Program-made: the position numbers and the translations under genes
Assembly (NCBI GenBank): GCA_963281255.1
Contig: OY725499.1
Span: 3,925,148 to 3,989,147, forward strand
DNA from: Aphrocallistes beatrix
Lineage: Eukaryota; Porifera; Hexactinellida; Sceptrulophora; Aphrocallistidae
Length of the DNA stretch: 64,000 nt
Reading direction: 5' to 3'
The notes under the pieces: generated by a model
Databases searched by the model: none
Told to the model about the DNA's origin: nothing
The model's input: the letters and a program-made list of their open reading frames with translations, nothing else
Part shown: in pieces, positions 47,275 through 58,390 of the stretch
How positions within the stretch are numbered: the first letter of the stretch is position 1
Layout: the number at the start of each line of letters is the position of its first letter

Positions 47275-47416
47275 GCATACTTGCCAACTGTCCCGTTTTT
47301 GGCGGGATGTCCCGATTTATTCACTCTTCTATTGAGCTAATTTCACGAGTGTCCCGCTTTTACATGAAATTGCTCCATTATGTCCCGCTTTATCATGGCT
47401 CAAGTTGGCACGTATG
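47275..47416. mobile_element. MITE (GCATACTTGCCAACT ends)
   Basis: Left GCATACTTGCCAACTGTCCCG and right AGTTGGCACGTATGC are inverted repeats. Internal GTCCCGCTTT words match the copy at 27.45 kb. Inserted 53 bp upstream of the methyltransferase ATG, so it may lie in its promoter. Confidence 0.75.
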
Positions 47417-48058
47417 CATGGACTGTAATTTATCTACTTTTGAATTGATTAGTTACTAAGGAAGTATATTCTGGGTAAATGAAGCTATTGGATATTTGTA
47501 TTACTCAGCTATAAAACTACTATGTAGTCATATAACTAAGCAGATTTTAAAATTATTTATTATTAGTCAGGAATATCCCCGAAGGAAATATCCCTGACAT
47601 GAGAACTTGACCAATAGAGTGATGATAATATCGGGGGGGGGGGTGCGTTGAATTTAGCTCATAATAAGGAAATGTCGCGATTAAGTTGGACAGTTCGCAT
47701 GGATGGATTCTATTTCCATTTTACGCAAGTGAACTTTTGAAGTTGTCTCTATTTTCCGGATTTTGTGTATAAGACTTTAACCGATACGAATGACTGGGCT
47801 CTCTCACCATATGTCTGTTGCCGGAGTACAGCCCACTATTCTCTAAGACTGTGAGCTAAAACTGTACTATTTTTCTGAATAACTCAACCTGGAGTTTGGA
47901 ATTGGTCAGATGTCCCCCCGGGACCTCTGGCTGGCCCAATTATTCTCCGGTGATAGATGACCCATTGGACAATGGAATTCTTTGAGGAGAACTTTGCGGT
48001 GAATCTCGAAAAATAGTCTCTATTCAGTGGGCCCTAGGAATTTGACTATGTGTAAGAG
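47417..48058. other. intergenic, nothing recognised
   Basis: Contains a poly-G run (47.63 kb) and a short inverted pair around 47.57-47.60 kb (TCAGGAATAT/ATATCCCTGA). No gene. Confidence 0.5.
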
Positions 48059-48066
48059 TATAAATA
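48059..48066 (+). promoter_or_regulatory. TATA box of Ig gene 1
   Basis: TATAAATA, 55 bp before the ATG at 48114. Confidence 0.6.
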
Positions 48067-48113
48067 ACAGTATATAATATTACTCAATACTAGAATTGAT
48101 ACATAATACACAG

Positions 48114-48686
48114 ATGAATCCTTCAAATTTGTTCATGATTATTTCAGAACCTGAATCTCAGTGTGCCAGTGTCGATAAAACCGTTGTCTTTAAAGTGTCT
48201 GCATCTGGCTATAACCTCTCCTATCAGTGGTACCGACAAGATGGTCTGGCTATCCCCGGAGCCTGCAAGCCTTTCTTGACCATTGGACCGCTGAGGAGAG
48301 GAGATTTCGGGTTCTACCGCGTGAGAATACAAGACTACTTTGGGGCCCATGTCCTCTCGTGTTGGGTGGAATTATCCAACTCTGCCTCGATCGCACACGC
48401 ACCTCCCGTCTTCAAGATTAACCCCCTCCCCGCCCGTGGCAGACCTGGAGAGTACGCGTACTTGTTCGCACTGGCTACAGGCGTGAATGTGGAGTACCAG
48501 TGGTACGATGAGAAGGGGGTAGCCATTCCTGGCGCCACCGAGAAGAGTTTAACTTTTGAACCAATCCAGAGTCACCACGACTTCGGATTCTACAGATGTC
48601 TAGCAGAGGATCAGTTTGGTCGTCAGACCTTGTCTAACTGGGTCGAGTTAATTCATGAAGATTCAGCTATGCAAAAGATTTGTTAA
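48114..48686 (+). CDS. leaderless two-Ig protein 1 (MALT1-Ig-like)
   Basis: 190 residues from the first ATG after the TATA box. The ORF is open further upstream only through a TTG. Two similar Ig domains lie at about 12-95 and 105-188, each with YQWY, a P-G-A turn, LTIGP or LTFEP, and the Tyr corner DFGFYR, and each ends with WVEL. The pattern YQWxK...DxGFYxxRV...FSxW resembles the first Ig domain of the paracaspase MALT1. Canonical Cys pairs are incomplete, as expected for a cytoplasmic Ig fold. No signal peptide or membrane span. AATAAA is at 48787. Both domains are of the GFY type here, unlike the minus-strand paralogues, whose second domain is of a different type. Function unknown; a binding module is the simplest guess. 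Confidence 0.75.
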   Translation: MNPSNLFMIISEPESQCASVDKTVVFKVSASGYNLSYQWYRQDGLAIPGACKPFLTIGPLRRGDFGFYRVRIQDYFGAHVLSCWVELSNSASIAHAPPVFKINPLPARGRPGEYAYLFALATGVNVEYQWYDEKGVAIPGATEKSLTFEPIQSHHDFGFYRCLAEDQFGRQTLSNWVELIHEDSAMQKIC

Positions 48687-48786
48687 GCTTTCTCAGAGAT
48701 CTCAGTCGTTGCACTAGAATATCCTTGCCTATACTAGAGACTTCCAAGTTTTGACATACATTCAGTTGGATCGAGTATTATTAAAA

Positions 48787-48792
48787 AATAAA
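48787..48792 (+). terminator. poly(A) signal of Ig gene 1
   Basis: AATAAA, 101 bp past the stop codon. Confidence 0.5.
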
Positions 48793-50690
48793 ATACTTGA
48801 CTGTTGTGTATGCTGACTCTAACGTAAAAGTTAGTTTTTTAACCTATCAAATCATTCATGGAATTACGAGTAATTCCATGATTATGCTTAGTAATATATT
48901 TAAAAAATTGTCTGTAAAGTACCTTCATAATTCTCACTAAGAGTAACCTCATCTATAATTATGCTACATCAAGACTTCATCCAAATTTTCAGGGTACACG
49001 CTTAAAACATGCTTCTGATATTTTCATGCGCCTAGATAGCCAATCAAATATTAAGATATACGTATGTAGGAGTTATGGAGAAATTTCGCTTTGTTTTAAA
49101 TTAACGCTTCAGGAGCGCCGCATGCGTCTGGATGAAATTCTAAACATTACAAAATAAGAAGTTACATCAAAAGAAAATCATAAAGATACCCCAGTTTGCC
49201 TCCATCTTTATCAAGCAGTCGCCATCCAGATATCTCACAAATGTGCTGGGATACCAAGTGAGTGTATCCTGGCATAGCGGGACTTATTTGACGATAACTC
49301 ACTTGCAATGGCGGATAAACCGGGCATGCCTAATTTCCGGGACGGGACGAGTCAAGATGCCTAATCTCCGGGACGGGACAGAAAAGGTACCTAATTTCCG
49401 GGACGGGATGCCGTCCCGTCGCAGAAGTTAGGCATGCCCAGATTAACCACGGGGCACCTGACCTGAGGCATTTGCCCCAGGTGCTCCCACTAAAGTCCAC
49501 AAATGCAAAATTTATTTTAAAATATAGCTAATTTAGTTTGAGAGCTATAATTACAATCGCGCTTCGCTTCCTTCCGCTGCGCGGCTGGCGGACACTTTGT
49601 GTTTGCCGAAGGCACTCTTCGGACGCCTGGGCTCACAATGATTAATTATAAGGGAGATAACATCTTTAACTGTAGAATGCCCAGCATTTATATGGCTTCG
49701 CACTTTTAGGGCTTCGATGCCATAGAAAATGGCTGGGAGACATCCGCGATATCGGGGACACTGTGTCCCCTCTGGGCACTCTACGGTTTAAATATGTGTA
49801 TCTTACTGTTGTAATCGATATCATTCGAAAAATCATCAAATTTGTCAGTTTTTCAATTTTTGATGCGTAATGAAGTCATAACAGAGTGATGAGTCATCAC
49901 TTTTCGATGATAGTTGTATAATGTGTGAAAAATATGTATTAGTATACACATTCTATTAAGATTTCAGTCTTCTATCACCTAAAATGGTTGAGTTATAGCC
50001 GAAAAACTGAAATTTATAATTCTAAAAAGGTGACAATGACGTCATAATTCCATGATGAGTTGACATTTTCGTCTGAGCTCAGAACTGCCATAGCCAAAAG
50101 ACTCCCACATGCCAAAAATCAACTTTCTGGGCCTGGCAGTTTCTTCAATCAATTCGTTGCAGTGATATATATATAGTATATATATTAATCGAGTTTTAAT
50201 AGTAAGGATATACACTTATTATATTTTAAAGAAAAGGTGTGAAACATTGTTTTCCATTTTTTAATAGTGGTATGAAAATTTCGCTTAGATCTTAGAACTT
50301 AATCGTAGTCATATAATTTGGCACCTACAATTTTCATATCTCTGCGACTTGCCAATTCTTCAATCAATTCGGACAAACAAACAAACAAGCAAATCCTAGC
50401 GTTTTAATATATAAGATTTAATCTATTGTAGTGTCGTACAATGATTTCTATTTTGAGAATGAAGTCATAATATATTGTATAGAAAAGTTGTGAAAAGTTG
50501 TTTCCATTTTTTGTAGAGGTGTAAAAATTTCGCTCAGAACTTAAACCTACTTGCCAATTTCTATATATCTACGATTAGCCATTTGAAACTAAAAGAACTG
50601 TAAAAGTACTGTAAAAACGCTAAAAGGAAAGGTAAACTAAAAGCAGTGTAAAAGTACTGTAAATAAAGGTCAAGTATACCTTCTTTCTAG
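48793..50690. other. repeat-rich intergenic region
   Basis: Contains GCCTAATTTCCGGGACGGGA tandem words (49.32-49.43 kb), a CGCGCTTCGCTTCC block (49.55-49.64 kb) and the CATCCGCGATATCG repeat (49.74 kb). Fragments of the ATTCGAAATCTACACC/TTCACACC family run from 50.16 to 50.57 kb. The ORF 49243-49431 is repeat-derived. Confidence 0.5.
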
Positions 50691-50697
50691 AAGAAAG

Positions 50698-50705
50698 TAT
50701 ATAAG
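50698..50705 (+). promoter_or_regulatory. TATA box of the frameshifted Ig gene
   Basis: TATATAAG, 71 bp before the ATG at 50776, so the promoter is still intact although the reading frame is not. Confidence 0.55.
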
Positions 50706-50775
50706 AACCAGCAAACTAAGTAAATTATTAATACTATAATTCCACAGAAAATTTAAAAGCTTAAAAAGGGACAAT

Positions 50776-51443
50776 ATGTATTCTGACGCATTCCAAGTTC
50801 AAAATGATTTCGACCTTACGAGGAGTTCAAATGCGAAAATCAATGCAAAAATTAAAATATTGAAAGAACCAGCAGACGCAATTGGAAAAATAAACTCATA
50901 TACAATTTTTTTAGCAAAAGTTCAAGTAAATAATCCCACTTATCAATGGTTCAATCAAAAAGGGGAACAGATAAGAGGAAAATGTCGAAGCTATCTGCAA
51001 AAAAGGAAGAAGATTTCGGATTTTATCGGTTAGAAATTACGGATGGAGTAACAAAAGAAGCAAAACTATCAAGATGGGTAGAACTGAAGAACCCAATGCC
51101 AAAAACCATCCAACACCAACACCAACACCAACACCAACCACAGTTATATTACTCAAACCAGCAATACAACTACATACAAGAAACACCGAAACCCAAACTT
51201 GTATGGCAAGCAGAAGGAAGGTCCTATGTACTAGGAAGTACTATCATTATCGGTGCTCAGTTCGAGAATGCAACAACTTATCAATGGTTTAAGGACGGAA
51301 TGAGGTTATACGGCTGTACAGGGAATCAACTTAAAATCACTAACGCGGCATGGGGAAATCGTGGAAATTTCAGATTAGTCGCTGCAAATACAAATGGAGA
51401 TAAAGTTGAAGCAATAATACCTGTTTTTATTACTAACTACTGA
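50776..51443 (+). pseudogene. two-Ig protein 2, frameshifted
   Basis: Encodes the same two-Ig plan as the minus-strand paralogues (IGKINSYTIF, TYQWFNQKG, then EDFGFYRLEI, SRWVELK, a Gln/His-rich linker, and TYQWFKDGMRLYG). The frame breaks between the Leu codon at about 50994 and GATTTCGG. Only 14 nt separate them, where the 54.4-kb paralogue has 24. The ten missing bases remove the conserved IGP segment and shift the frame. Frame 1 then stops at 51031-51033, within 85 codons, while the second half is open in another frame to 51443. The linker carries a (CAACAC)n run giving HQHQHQHQ. The promoter and both halves look little decayed, so loss is recent. A sequencing error would have to remove ten bases, which is unlikely. 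Confidence 0.75.
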
Positions 51444-51860
51444 CCCTACATGTCAATGTGAAGACCAAAGTCAAAATTTCAGTACTATCATAATTCAAAA
51501 GTTTTCTTTGTTATCCCCTTTGTTATATTCTTTCCTATATTAATGAAAGTAAAAACTGAATTTAATTTTTTGATGATTTTAGTAATATAGTGTTTGATTA
51601 GTATATACTCTGATGTGTTTCTTAATATTTTTTTATTCTTATTAAACATTGTTGGATGGAGTATATGTATGGAATTAGTACGAAACCCGAAGAAGAACGT
51701 ATTTCACAGATATTAATAATTTGGTGACATACAGAATATCTCAAAAAATTGATATGCATTTGGTATAAAAAGCTAGTGGTTGAGTTCCTATAATGTTTAA
51801 CATTTCTCTCATTTCAGCATTGATGATAATTACAATTTAATGAAACATGATTGGAGGTAA

Positions 51861-52532
51861 TCACATTATGTCAACTCTTGTTTTCATATGGCTGGTTCCA
51901 CTACTGTTCATGGCATAAATGGTATAGTCCCCAGTATTTCCTAACTTGGCATTGGTAATAGCAAGAGTGTTTCCAACACATCCTTCTAGCTTCACTCCAT
52001 CCTTGTACCATTGATAGTGAGTGGCATTCTCGAAGTGAGCAGTGAGAGTTATATTAGATCCTCGTGAGTATGCTCCTCCTTCAGGTTGTGTCAGTAGCAC
52101 AGGTGTCAGTTGTTGAGTTTGGCAGCTGCTGTATTCTTTTCGAGCTTGCACAGGAAAGGGTTGAGGTGGAACATTAGGTTCTACCTGCTGGTTTGTATTC
52201 AGATCTGACTGAGTATTCCTAGGCTTTGCTCTCTTTAGTTCTACCCATCTTGTAGAAGCTGTTTTACCAGTATACTTTTCCCAAATACGCAGTTGATAAA
52301 AACCGAAATCTTCTTCTTTGATTGGTCCAATAGCTAGAATGCTCTTGCACATACGTGGCATAGCCTTACCGTTCGTATCGTACCATTGATACAGAGGGTC
52401 ATTCGCTTCAACTATTACAGGGAAGTTTAAATATGCGCCTATTCTTCCTATCGTGTCCATTGGTTGCTGTTTTATAGTTATCTCAGGAGGGCCGTATGAA
52501 GTATATTCTGAGGGTTGATTGGGTAGACTCAT
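51861..52532 (-). CDS. leaderless two-Ig protein 3 (MALT1-Ig-like)
   Basis: 223 residues, single exon. Ig1 about 15-108 (GRIGAYLNF, LYQWYDTNGKAMPRMCK, EEDFGFYQLRI, TRWVELK). Linker about 109-140 with QQVEPN and PVQARKE. Ig2 about 141-223 (QPEGGAYSRGSNITLTAHF, HYQWYKDGVKLEG, NTGDYTIYAMN). The order matches the tandem Ig1-Ig2 of MALT1, where the second domain also has HYQWFK. No signal peptide, transmembrane segment, death domain or caspase-like domain follows. It starts at the first ATG, and a weak TATA-like GATAAATAG lies upstream near 52.58 kb. Ig2 and its linker are almost identical at DNA level to the 54.4 and 58.7 kb copies, suggesting recent duplication or conversion. Predicted cytoplasmic. 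Confidence 0.75.
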   Translation of the reverse strand: MSLPNQPSEYTSYGPPEITIKQQPMDTIGRIGAYLNFPVIVEANDPLYQWYDTNGKAMPRMCKSILAIGPIKEEDFGFYQLRIWEKYTGKTASTRWVELKRAKPRNTQSDLNTNQQVEPNVPPQPFPVQARKEYSSCQTQQLTPVLLTQPEGGAYSRGSNITLTAHFENATHYQWYKDGVKLEGCVGNTLAITNAKLGNTGDYTIYAMNSSGTSHMKTRVDIM

Positions 52533-52599
52533 TTTGACTGAAATTCGTCTTTTATTTAGTTGATTAATTCTTTACTATTTATCTAAAAGGCTTATACAA

Positions 52600-53812
52600 A
52601 TCGAACTAAATATAGTGCATACAAAAACTACCCATCCACCAATTAGATACTATCATCCTGTAGGATATCCGCATTCTGATTATGCAGGTGGATTTATAAG
52701 AATAGTTTGCTGACTAATGCTTATTAATATATTCTAATATAATATATTACAAATGATTACATTAGCACGTGCAGTACTAATTATAGTTTTCAAAGAAAAC
52801 CCTCTATTCATGTGAAGTCTTGTGGGTTGTAATTCTTGCTGACACCTACACGTTATTTTTGTTTGTAGTTTTCTAATCAACTTCCACAGGATATGTAAAA
52901 TCAGATCTTATATGTAAAATCAGAACTATTCGAGATATATGGAAAATATCCGAAACAATTTAGAAAGATGTCTGCCAACAGACCGTTGTTGCATTAAACA
53001 CTAACCATAATGTAAGTATGCATAGATGAATGTCATTAACCAGTAAGTGCAAAGATCAGATTCTATCGTGAATATGTATATTAGTTGAGTTCTTGCTTGA
53101 ATACATAATACTAGTAAGATATAATAAGATGTTTAATTTATATGCATACGTACTATTGCTTAAATAATAATTCACTAAATATTACTTAATATTATAACCA
53201 TCAAAGTGCAGAGATCGTATTATACATGTACGCTACCCTATCCTAACAGTTGAGATCTCATTAATATTACAAAGCACGGCAACATACATATATATTTGGA
53301 GCGCGATATTTTCCATATATCTCGAATAGTAGCTGAGGTAATTATTAACTTTATTCTAATGGTAGAAACAACTTTTAGCACCCTCTTTGGATTCGGGATT
53401 GGGACCATTATTCAAGAATATACAGTATTTTAGAGCTGTTCTGTCAGATGATATTATTCTAAAATTTTAAAAAAATTCTCTGATCCGTGTCTGTTTTAAG
53501 ACAGCACACTGAATATATATAATTTTGCATAACATCTTATCATACTGACTCTGCAAGCAATTCAGTCACAGAGTTAGTAACTTCTTGTATATCTTAATAA
53601 GAGTAAATTACGGTGCAGAATCAAAATTGAAAAATTGAACAAAAAATACTTTTGCGGAGTTGGATTCGGTCTCAAATATTAGAACTCGACCCGAAAAATC
53701 CGAATTCCAACTCTTACTAAGTACTTTAATACGGGAGTGAGGTTGAAATTTATAGTTTTGCACCAAAAAACCGAAACCTTGATGGGAACAAAGTGACTAT
53801 TTAAAAGTTGCA
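52600..53812. other. intergenic, nothing recognised
   Basis: AT-rich. 'TGGATTTATAAGAATAGTTTGCTGA' (52.69 kb) resembles 'AGGATTTATAAAAATAGCTTGTTGA' (54.14 kb), so flanks of the Ig genes are themselves duplicated. Confidence 0.5.
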
Positions 53813-54300
53813 CTCAAGTGGTACAAATTTCTACCATATAAGGAATATATGTATTTTCCAAATATGATGCAATTCAGTCCAATATATTTTCCAGGAAAGA
53901 GTAGACTTCCTTACGGAATTTATAATGCAAATAGGATATTGTACTGATTGGATAAATTAATGAACCAAAAGTACACACAACAACCTTTGAATAATTTTGG
54001 TCAGTTAATGCAATTCAGTTCTGCTCATCAACTCTGATAAACTGAGTAAAGCTATACTACTATATCGATGAAACAAGAATTCCCATTCGGCTCACTATTA
54101 GCAAGCAAAATATTTGTACATGATAATACCTGTAGAAGGATTTATAAAAATAGCTTGTTGATAATACTTAGTAAGATTATGCAAACTATCACATGAGTTG
54201 CGCGTATTTATGGTTGGACTTCATTCTACTGATTTGGATGAACAGTTGCACAAAGGTAGTTCTATTACAGTTGTGCCATCAATAGTAATGGTGACAAGTA
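53813..54300. repeat. duplicated 3' flank of Ig gene 4
   Basis: About 480 bp that reappears at 55870-56330 with few differences. It is the downstream flank of the minus-strand Ig gene at 54412. Confidence 0.85.
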
Positions 54301-54411
54301 CATTATGATTTCTACCATCTTAAAAACTTAGAATAATGGTGCCATACATAATATATTAAATAATGTTGTAGTAGTTACAAATTTCAAGGTTTCCAATGTG
54401 AAGAATTGATT

Positions 54412-55131
54412 CTAGTAGATTGTAACTTGTGTCTTCACAGAGTGGAAGTTATTACTGTTCATGGCATAAATAGTATATTCCCCAGTATTCCCTAGATATG
54501 CATTGGTAATAGCAAGAGTGTTTCCAACACATCCTTCTAGCTTCACTCCATCCTTGTACCACTGATAGTGAGTAGCATTCTCGAAGTGAGCAGTGAGAGT
54601 TACTCTAGATCCTCGTGAGTATGCTCCTCCTTCAGGTTGTATCAGTAACTTAGGTGTTGGTTGTTGTTGAGGTTTTGTGTGAAAGTCTGTGTATTGTCTC
54701 CTAGTTTGCACAGGAGAGGATTGAGGAAGAGATTCAGTACGGATCAGACTAGGCTCTACCTGCTGGTATTCATTCATGTCTGACTGAGTTAGTCTACGCT
54801 GTGCTTTTTTAAGTTCTGCCCATCTTGTTAACACAGCTTGGTTAGTTATTCCATCTGTAATTTCCAGTCGATAGAAACCGAAATCCTCTCCTCTTACTGG
54901 TCCAATAGTCAGAGTGCTCTTGCACATACGTGGCATCGGAGTGCCGTTCTTATCGTACCATTGATACTGCGGGTTATTCGCCTGAATCCTCGCAAAGAAG
55001 TTGACATATGAGCCTATTTTTCCTATTGCGTCAATTGGTTCTGCTATAATGTTTAGCTCACTCGTATGTTTAGGACTCAGTGCTAATTTATCCTGGGAAC
55101 CTGATGGGATTGAGTCTGAATAAAATTCCAT
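54412..55131 (-). CDS. leaderless two-Ig protein 4 (MALT1-Ig-like)
   Basis: 239 residues, single exon, start ATG 92 bp after a TATAAATA. Ig1 about 28-125 (GKIGSYVNFFARIQ, QYQWYDKNGTPMPRMCK, LTIGPVRGEDFGFYRLEI, LTRWAELK). Linker about 126-165 (NEYQQVEPSLIRTE, PQSSPVQTRRQ). Ig2 about 166-239 (LTAHFENATHYQWYKDG, NTGEYTIYAMN). It shares the unusual RMCKS turn with paralogues 3, 5 and 6, so a Cys on the C' strand replaces the classical Cys pair. No localisation signal. The gene's own flanks have been duplicated without the coding part (see the 55.9 kb entry). Function unknown. Confidence 0.8.
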   Translation of the reverse strand: MEFYSDSIPSGSQDKLALSPKHTSELNIIAEPIDAIGKIGSYVNFFARIQANNPQYQWYDKNGTPMPRMCKSTLTIGPVRGEDFGFYRLEITDGITNQAVLTRWAELKKAQRRLTQSDMNEYQQVEPSLIRTESLPQSSPVQTRRQYTDFHTKPQQQPTPKLLIQPEGGAYSRGSRVTLTAHFENATHYQWYKDGVKLEGCVGNTLAITNAYLGNTGEYTIYAMNSNNFHSVKTQVTIY

Positions 55132-55222
55132 TTAAAATAAATATAAGCCTCTTTAATTAATTGAATTTAATGGCAACAGAGTTAGATAAGATGTATTTTA
55201 CTGATAACTGTCTAGTTAGTTC

Positions 55223-55230
55223 TATTTATA
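55223..55230 (-). promoter_or_regulatory. TATA box of Ig gene 4
   Basis: TATAAATA on the minus strand, 92 bp before the ATG at 55131. It is duplicated at about 56.41 kb in the ghost copy. Confidence 0.6.
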
Positions 55231-55374
55231 CTCTCGCTCTCTCTTCTAATGAAAACACTATTGTCAGTTTGCTGACTATATATTGTGGATAGTGGTCAAT
55301 TTCTGTATTTTACCTGACTTTTTAGTTCAGCTCCTAGTATAGGAGATGTCTTATATATCATGAACTACGTGTGA

Positions 55375-55868
55375 CGTCATCCTCATATCGTATGCACTAG
55401 CGGATCCAGATTTCCCCCCCCAAAAGGTGTTTAATTAATAATTATCCCTTGAAAGCATTTGGGATTTTTCTATTTATAGTAGTAACCCCAAACTTGTATG
55501 GCTTCCACATTGAAAATGGCTTAAACCGGAAATGACGCAACACATTCCTGTGGCAAGCGTGGGTTAAAGTGAGCATAGCGAGCGACCTTATTGGGAGGTC
55601 AAATTTTCGCATATAACTGAGATGTGAATGGGTTACTACGGAATTTTTTCATGGAATGTTTCGATATTCCAGTGTTGCTATAGAAATGTGTTTTGGTCAG
55701 TTGGGGTCATATCTTGAAAACCGCAAGAGCTAGATTTTCAAATGTAATTCCATTTGATAAGCAGCCCAATTCCCAAAATAGCGCCCATAGGGCGACTCTG
55801 CGGACACAAAGTGTCCGCAAGCCGCGCACGCAAGTCGCGCTAGTTTACTATAAATAGAAAAAATCCCT
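55375..55868. repeat. dispersed repeat block between Ig gene 4 and its ghost
   Basis: Contains the 'GTATGGCTTCCACATTGAAAATGGCTTAAACCGGAAATGACGC' family, fragments of the foldback element (GTGTTTTGGTCAGTTGGGG...ATCTTGAAAAC) and a GC-rich GCGGACACAAAGTGTCCGC palindrome at 55798-55816. Confidence 0.65.
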
Positions 55869-55869
55869 C

Positions 55870-56460
55870 AAGTGCAATTTTCTACCATATAAGGAATATA
55901 TGTATATTCCAAATATGATGCAATTCAGTCCAATAGATTTTCCAGGAAAGAGTAGACTTCCTTACGGAATTTATAATGCAAATAGGATATCGTACTGATT
56001 GGATAAATTAACGAACCAAAAGTCCACACAACAACCTTTGAATAATTATGGTCAGTTAATGCAATTCAGTTCTGCTCATCAACTCTGATAAGCTGAGTAA
56101 AGCTATACTTCTATATCGATGAAACAAGAATTCCCATTCGGCTCACTATTAGCAAGCAAAATATTTGTACATGATAATGCCTGTAGAAGGATTTATAAAA
56201 TAGCTTGTTGATAAGACTTAGTAAGATTATGCAAACTATCATGAGTTGCGCGTATTTTCGGTTGGACTTCATTCTACTGATTTGGATGCAACAGTTGCAC
56301 AAAGGTAGTTCCATTACAGTTGCACCATCAAAAAATTCCATTTAAAGTAAATATAAGTCACTTTAACTAATTGAATTTAATGGAAATACAGAATTAGCAT
56401 AATTGCATAGTTAGCTCTATTTATACTTTCTTCTACCATGAAAATTGTGTATAGTTTCCA
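55870..56460 (-). pseudogene. ghost Ig gene: promoter and 3' flank, coding region deleted
   Basis: Bases 55870-56330 match the 3' flank of Ig gene 4 (53814-54292). From 56332 onward the sequence matches its start codon and promoter (55120-55260), including TATTTATA. The join ...CACCATCAA/AAAATTCCAT removes the equivalent of about 54293-55119, that is all but the first three codons (ATGGAATTT). The ORF 56111-56341 that remains is just read-through of the old 3' flank. Confidence 0.85.
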
Positions 56461-57080
56461 ACTTCTGTATTACCTGCCATATTTATCCTTAGTAGTGTAT
56501 TTAAACTCAATTAATGTTTGCTGCTTGTATGTAACGAATTGATTGAAGAAAGTGCCAGGCATAGAAAGCTGGTTATGGTAGATTGGAGTCTTTTGGTTAT
56601 GGTTCCAATAAGTTCTGACGTTGGATGGAAATTTCGACTCATCATGGAATTATGACGTCATTTTCACCTTTTATAATTAGAAATTTCAATTTTTCGAGCA
56701 TAACGATTTTAGGTGATGGAAGGCTGAAATGTAATAAACTATGTAGATTAATATTCCTCACATATGATACAAATATTATCAAAAAATGATGACTCATCAC
56801 TGTGCTATGACGTCATCATTACGCATCAAAAATTAACAAATTTTGTGATTTTTCGAGTCAGTAAGACAGACGTATTTAGAGATGTGATCTACCTTATAAT
56901 CAATCAATGCGCCGCGCAAGCGAAGCGGGGTTGCGAACACTGCAGAGTCGCCTGCGGACTATCAAAGAAACTATTTATTGTTTTCTTCTAACTCTCTACT
57001 AAAAACGTCATTCATCTACGGTGAATCATGAATTCAAAACTGGAGTAGAAAGATTAGCTCCATGAAACTAAAAAGAATTC
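56461..57080. other. intergenic repeat fragments
   Basis: Includes a reverse-oriented relative of the 49.8-50.1 kb block (TCATGGAATTATGACGTCATT, CTGTGCTATGACGTCATCATTACGCATCAAAAATT) and a CGCCGCGCAAGCGAAGCGGGG block at 56.91 kb. The ORF 56764-56991 spans these repeats and is rejected. Confidence 0.5.
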
Positions 57081-57084
57081 AAAA

Positions 57085-58005
57085 TCTACTAACCTAAAAA
57101 ACAATTGTAAAAGTTAAATGCTAGTTTCTAGCATATTTTTGAGATTTGTTGACTTTATGTATCTATTGTGCACAAAAGTAAGCAAATAATTTATCACATT
57201 GATCTGAAAACATAATATTCGAAATTTACACCTTTCAAAACCTCATGTCAACAGTTGGAAGCTAATCTCTGGCATATTTTAAAAAATTCTTCAAAAGGTG
57301 CGAAAATATGTATATAAAGGTGTGGAAATATACACAATTAGTATATAAATAACTATTATATAGTAATTATATAATATTTTTTACTTTATATAAATATTGT
57401 AAACAAGGTTAACGAATAATTTCTCATATGGATCCGAAAATATAATATTCTAAATCTACACCACTGAAAACCCCAAGTCAACCTTTGGAAACCAGCCTCT
57501 AGCCTAATTTTGTAATTTGTTTATTTTATGTATCTAATGTAAACAAAACTAAACAAATAATTTATCATATTGAACTGAAAATATAACATTCGAAATCTAC
57601 ACCACTAAAAACCCATGTCAACCGTTGAAAGCTAGTCTCTAGCCTATCTTTGTATTTTGTTTACTTTATGTATCTATTGTAAACAAAAGTAAACAATTAA
57701 TTATCACATTTACTCGAAAATACGATAATCGAAATCTACACCCCTGAAAACCCCATGTCAACCATTGAAAGCAAGTTTCTAGCATAATTTTGAGATTTGT
57801 TTACTTTATGTATCTAATGTAAACAAAAATAAACAAATAATTTATCTTATCGATCTGAAAATATGATATTCGGAAACTAGACCCCTGAAAACCCCATGTC
57901 AACCGTTGGAATCTAGTCTCTAGCATATTTTTCAAAATTCGTCAAATGGTGTGAAAATATGTATATAAAGGTGTGAAAATATGCACATAATATTTTTTAT
58001 TACTA
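57085..58005. repeat. ~130-bp tandem repeat array
   Basis: At least five units, each with 'CTAGCAT(A)TTTT...TTGTTTACTTTATGTATCTAWTGTAAACAAAA...TAATTTATC...GAAAATA..ATATTCGAAATCTACACC..TGAAAACC.CATGTCAACCGTTGGAA'. The same sequence occurs, reversed, in intron 1 of the UBL-death gene (29.30-29.57 kb) and at 26.75 kb. Confidence 0.8.
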
Positions 58006-58254
58006 TACACTATAATACAAGATATCAAACATAAGTTGTGGCTTTGAAGTATTAATAACAATGACAATCTATTGTAGTTTCGTACAATGATTTCTATTGT
58101 GATAGTGTAGTCATTTATTTTGTATAGAAAAGGTGTGAAAAATTGTTTTCCATTTTTTTGCTGAGGTGTGAAAATTTCGCTTATATCTCAGAACTCAACC
58201 GTATCCGCACCATTTGACACCTACAATCCTCATATCTCTACGACTTGCCTTATA

Positions 58255-58390
58255 TTATAAAATAATTATATAATTATTATATAACTATTATATAATAATT
58301 ATATAATTATTATATAATTATTATATAATTATTATATAATAATTATAAAATAATTATATAATAATTATATAATAATTATATAATTATTTT
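58255..58390. repeat. TATAATTAT minisatellite
   Basis: Pure A/T, built of TATAATTAT/ATAATTATA units that are self-complementary, so the tract can extrude as hairpins. Confidence 0.85.

Noticed and set aside
50990-51010. Programmed -1 frameshift at the AAAAAAG run of the second Ig gene
   Set aside because: The run is not in the frame needed for an X-XXY-YYZ slip, and paralogues show that ten bases including the IGP codons are missing, so a deletion explains it.
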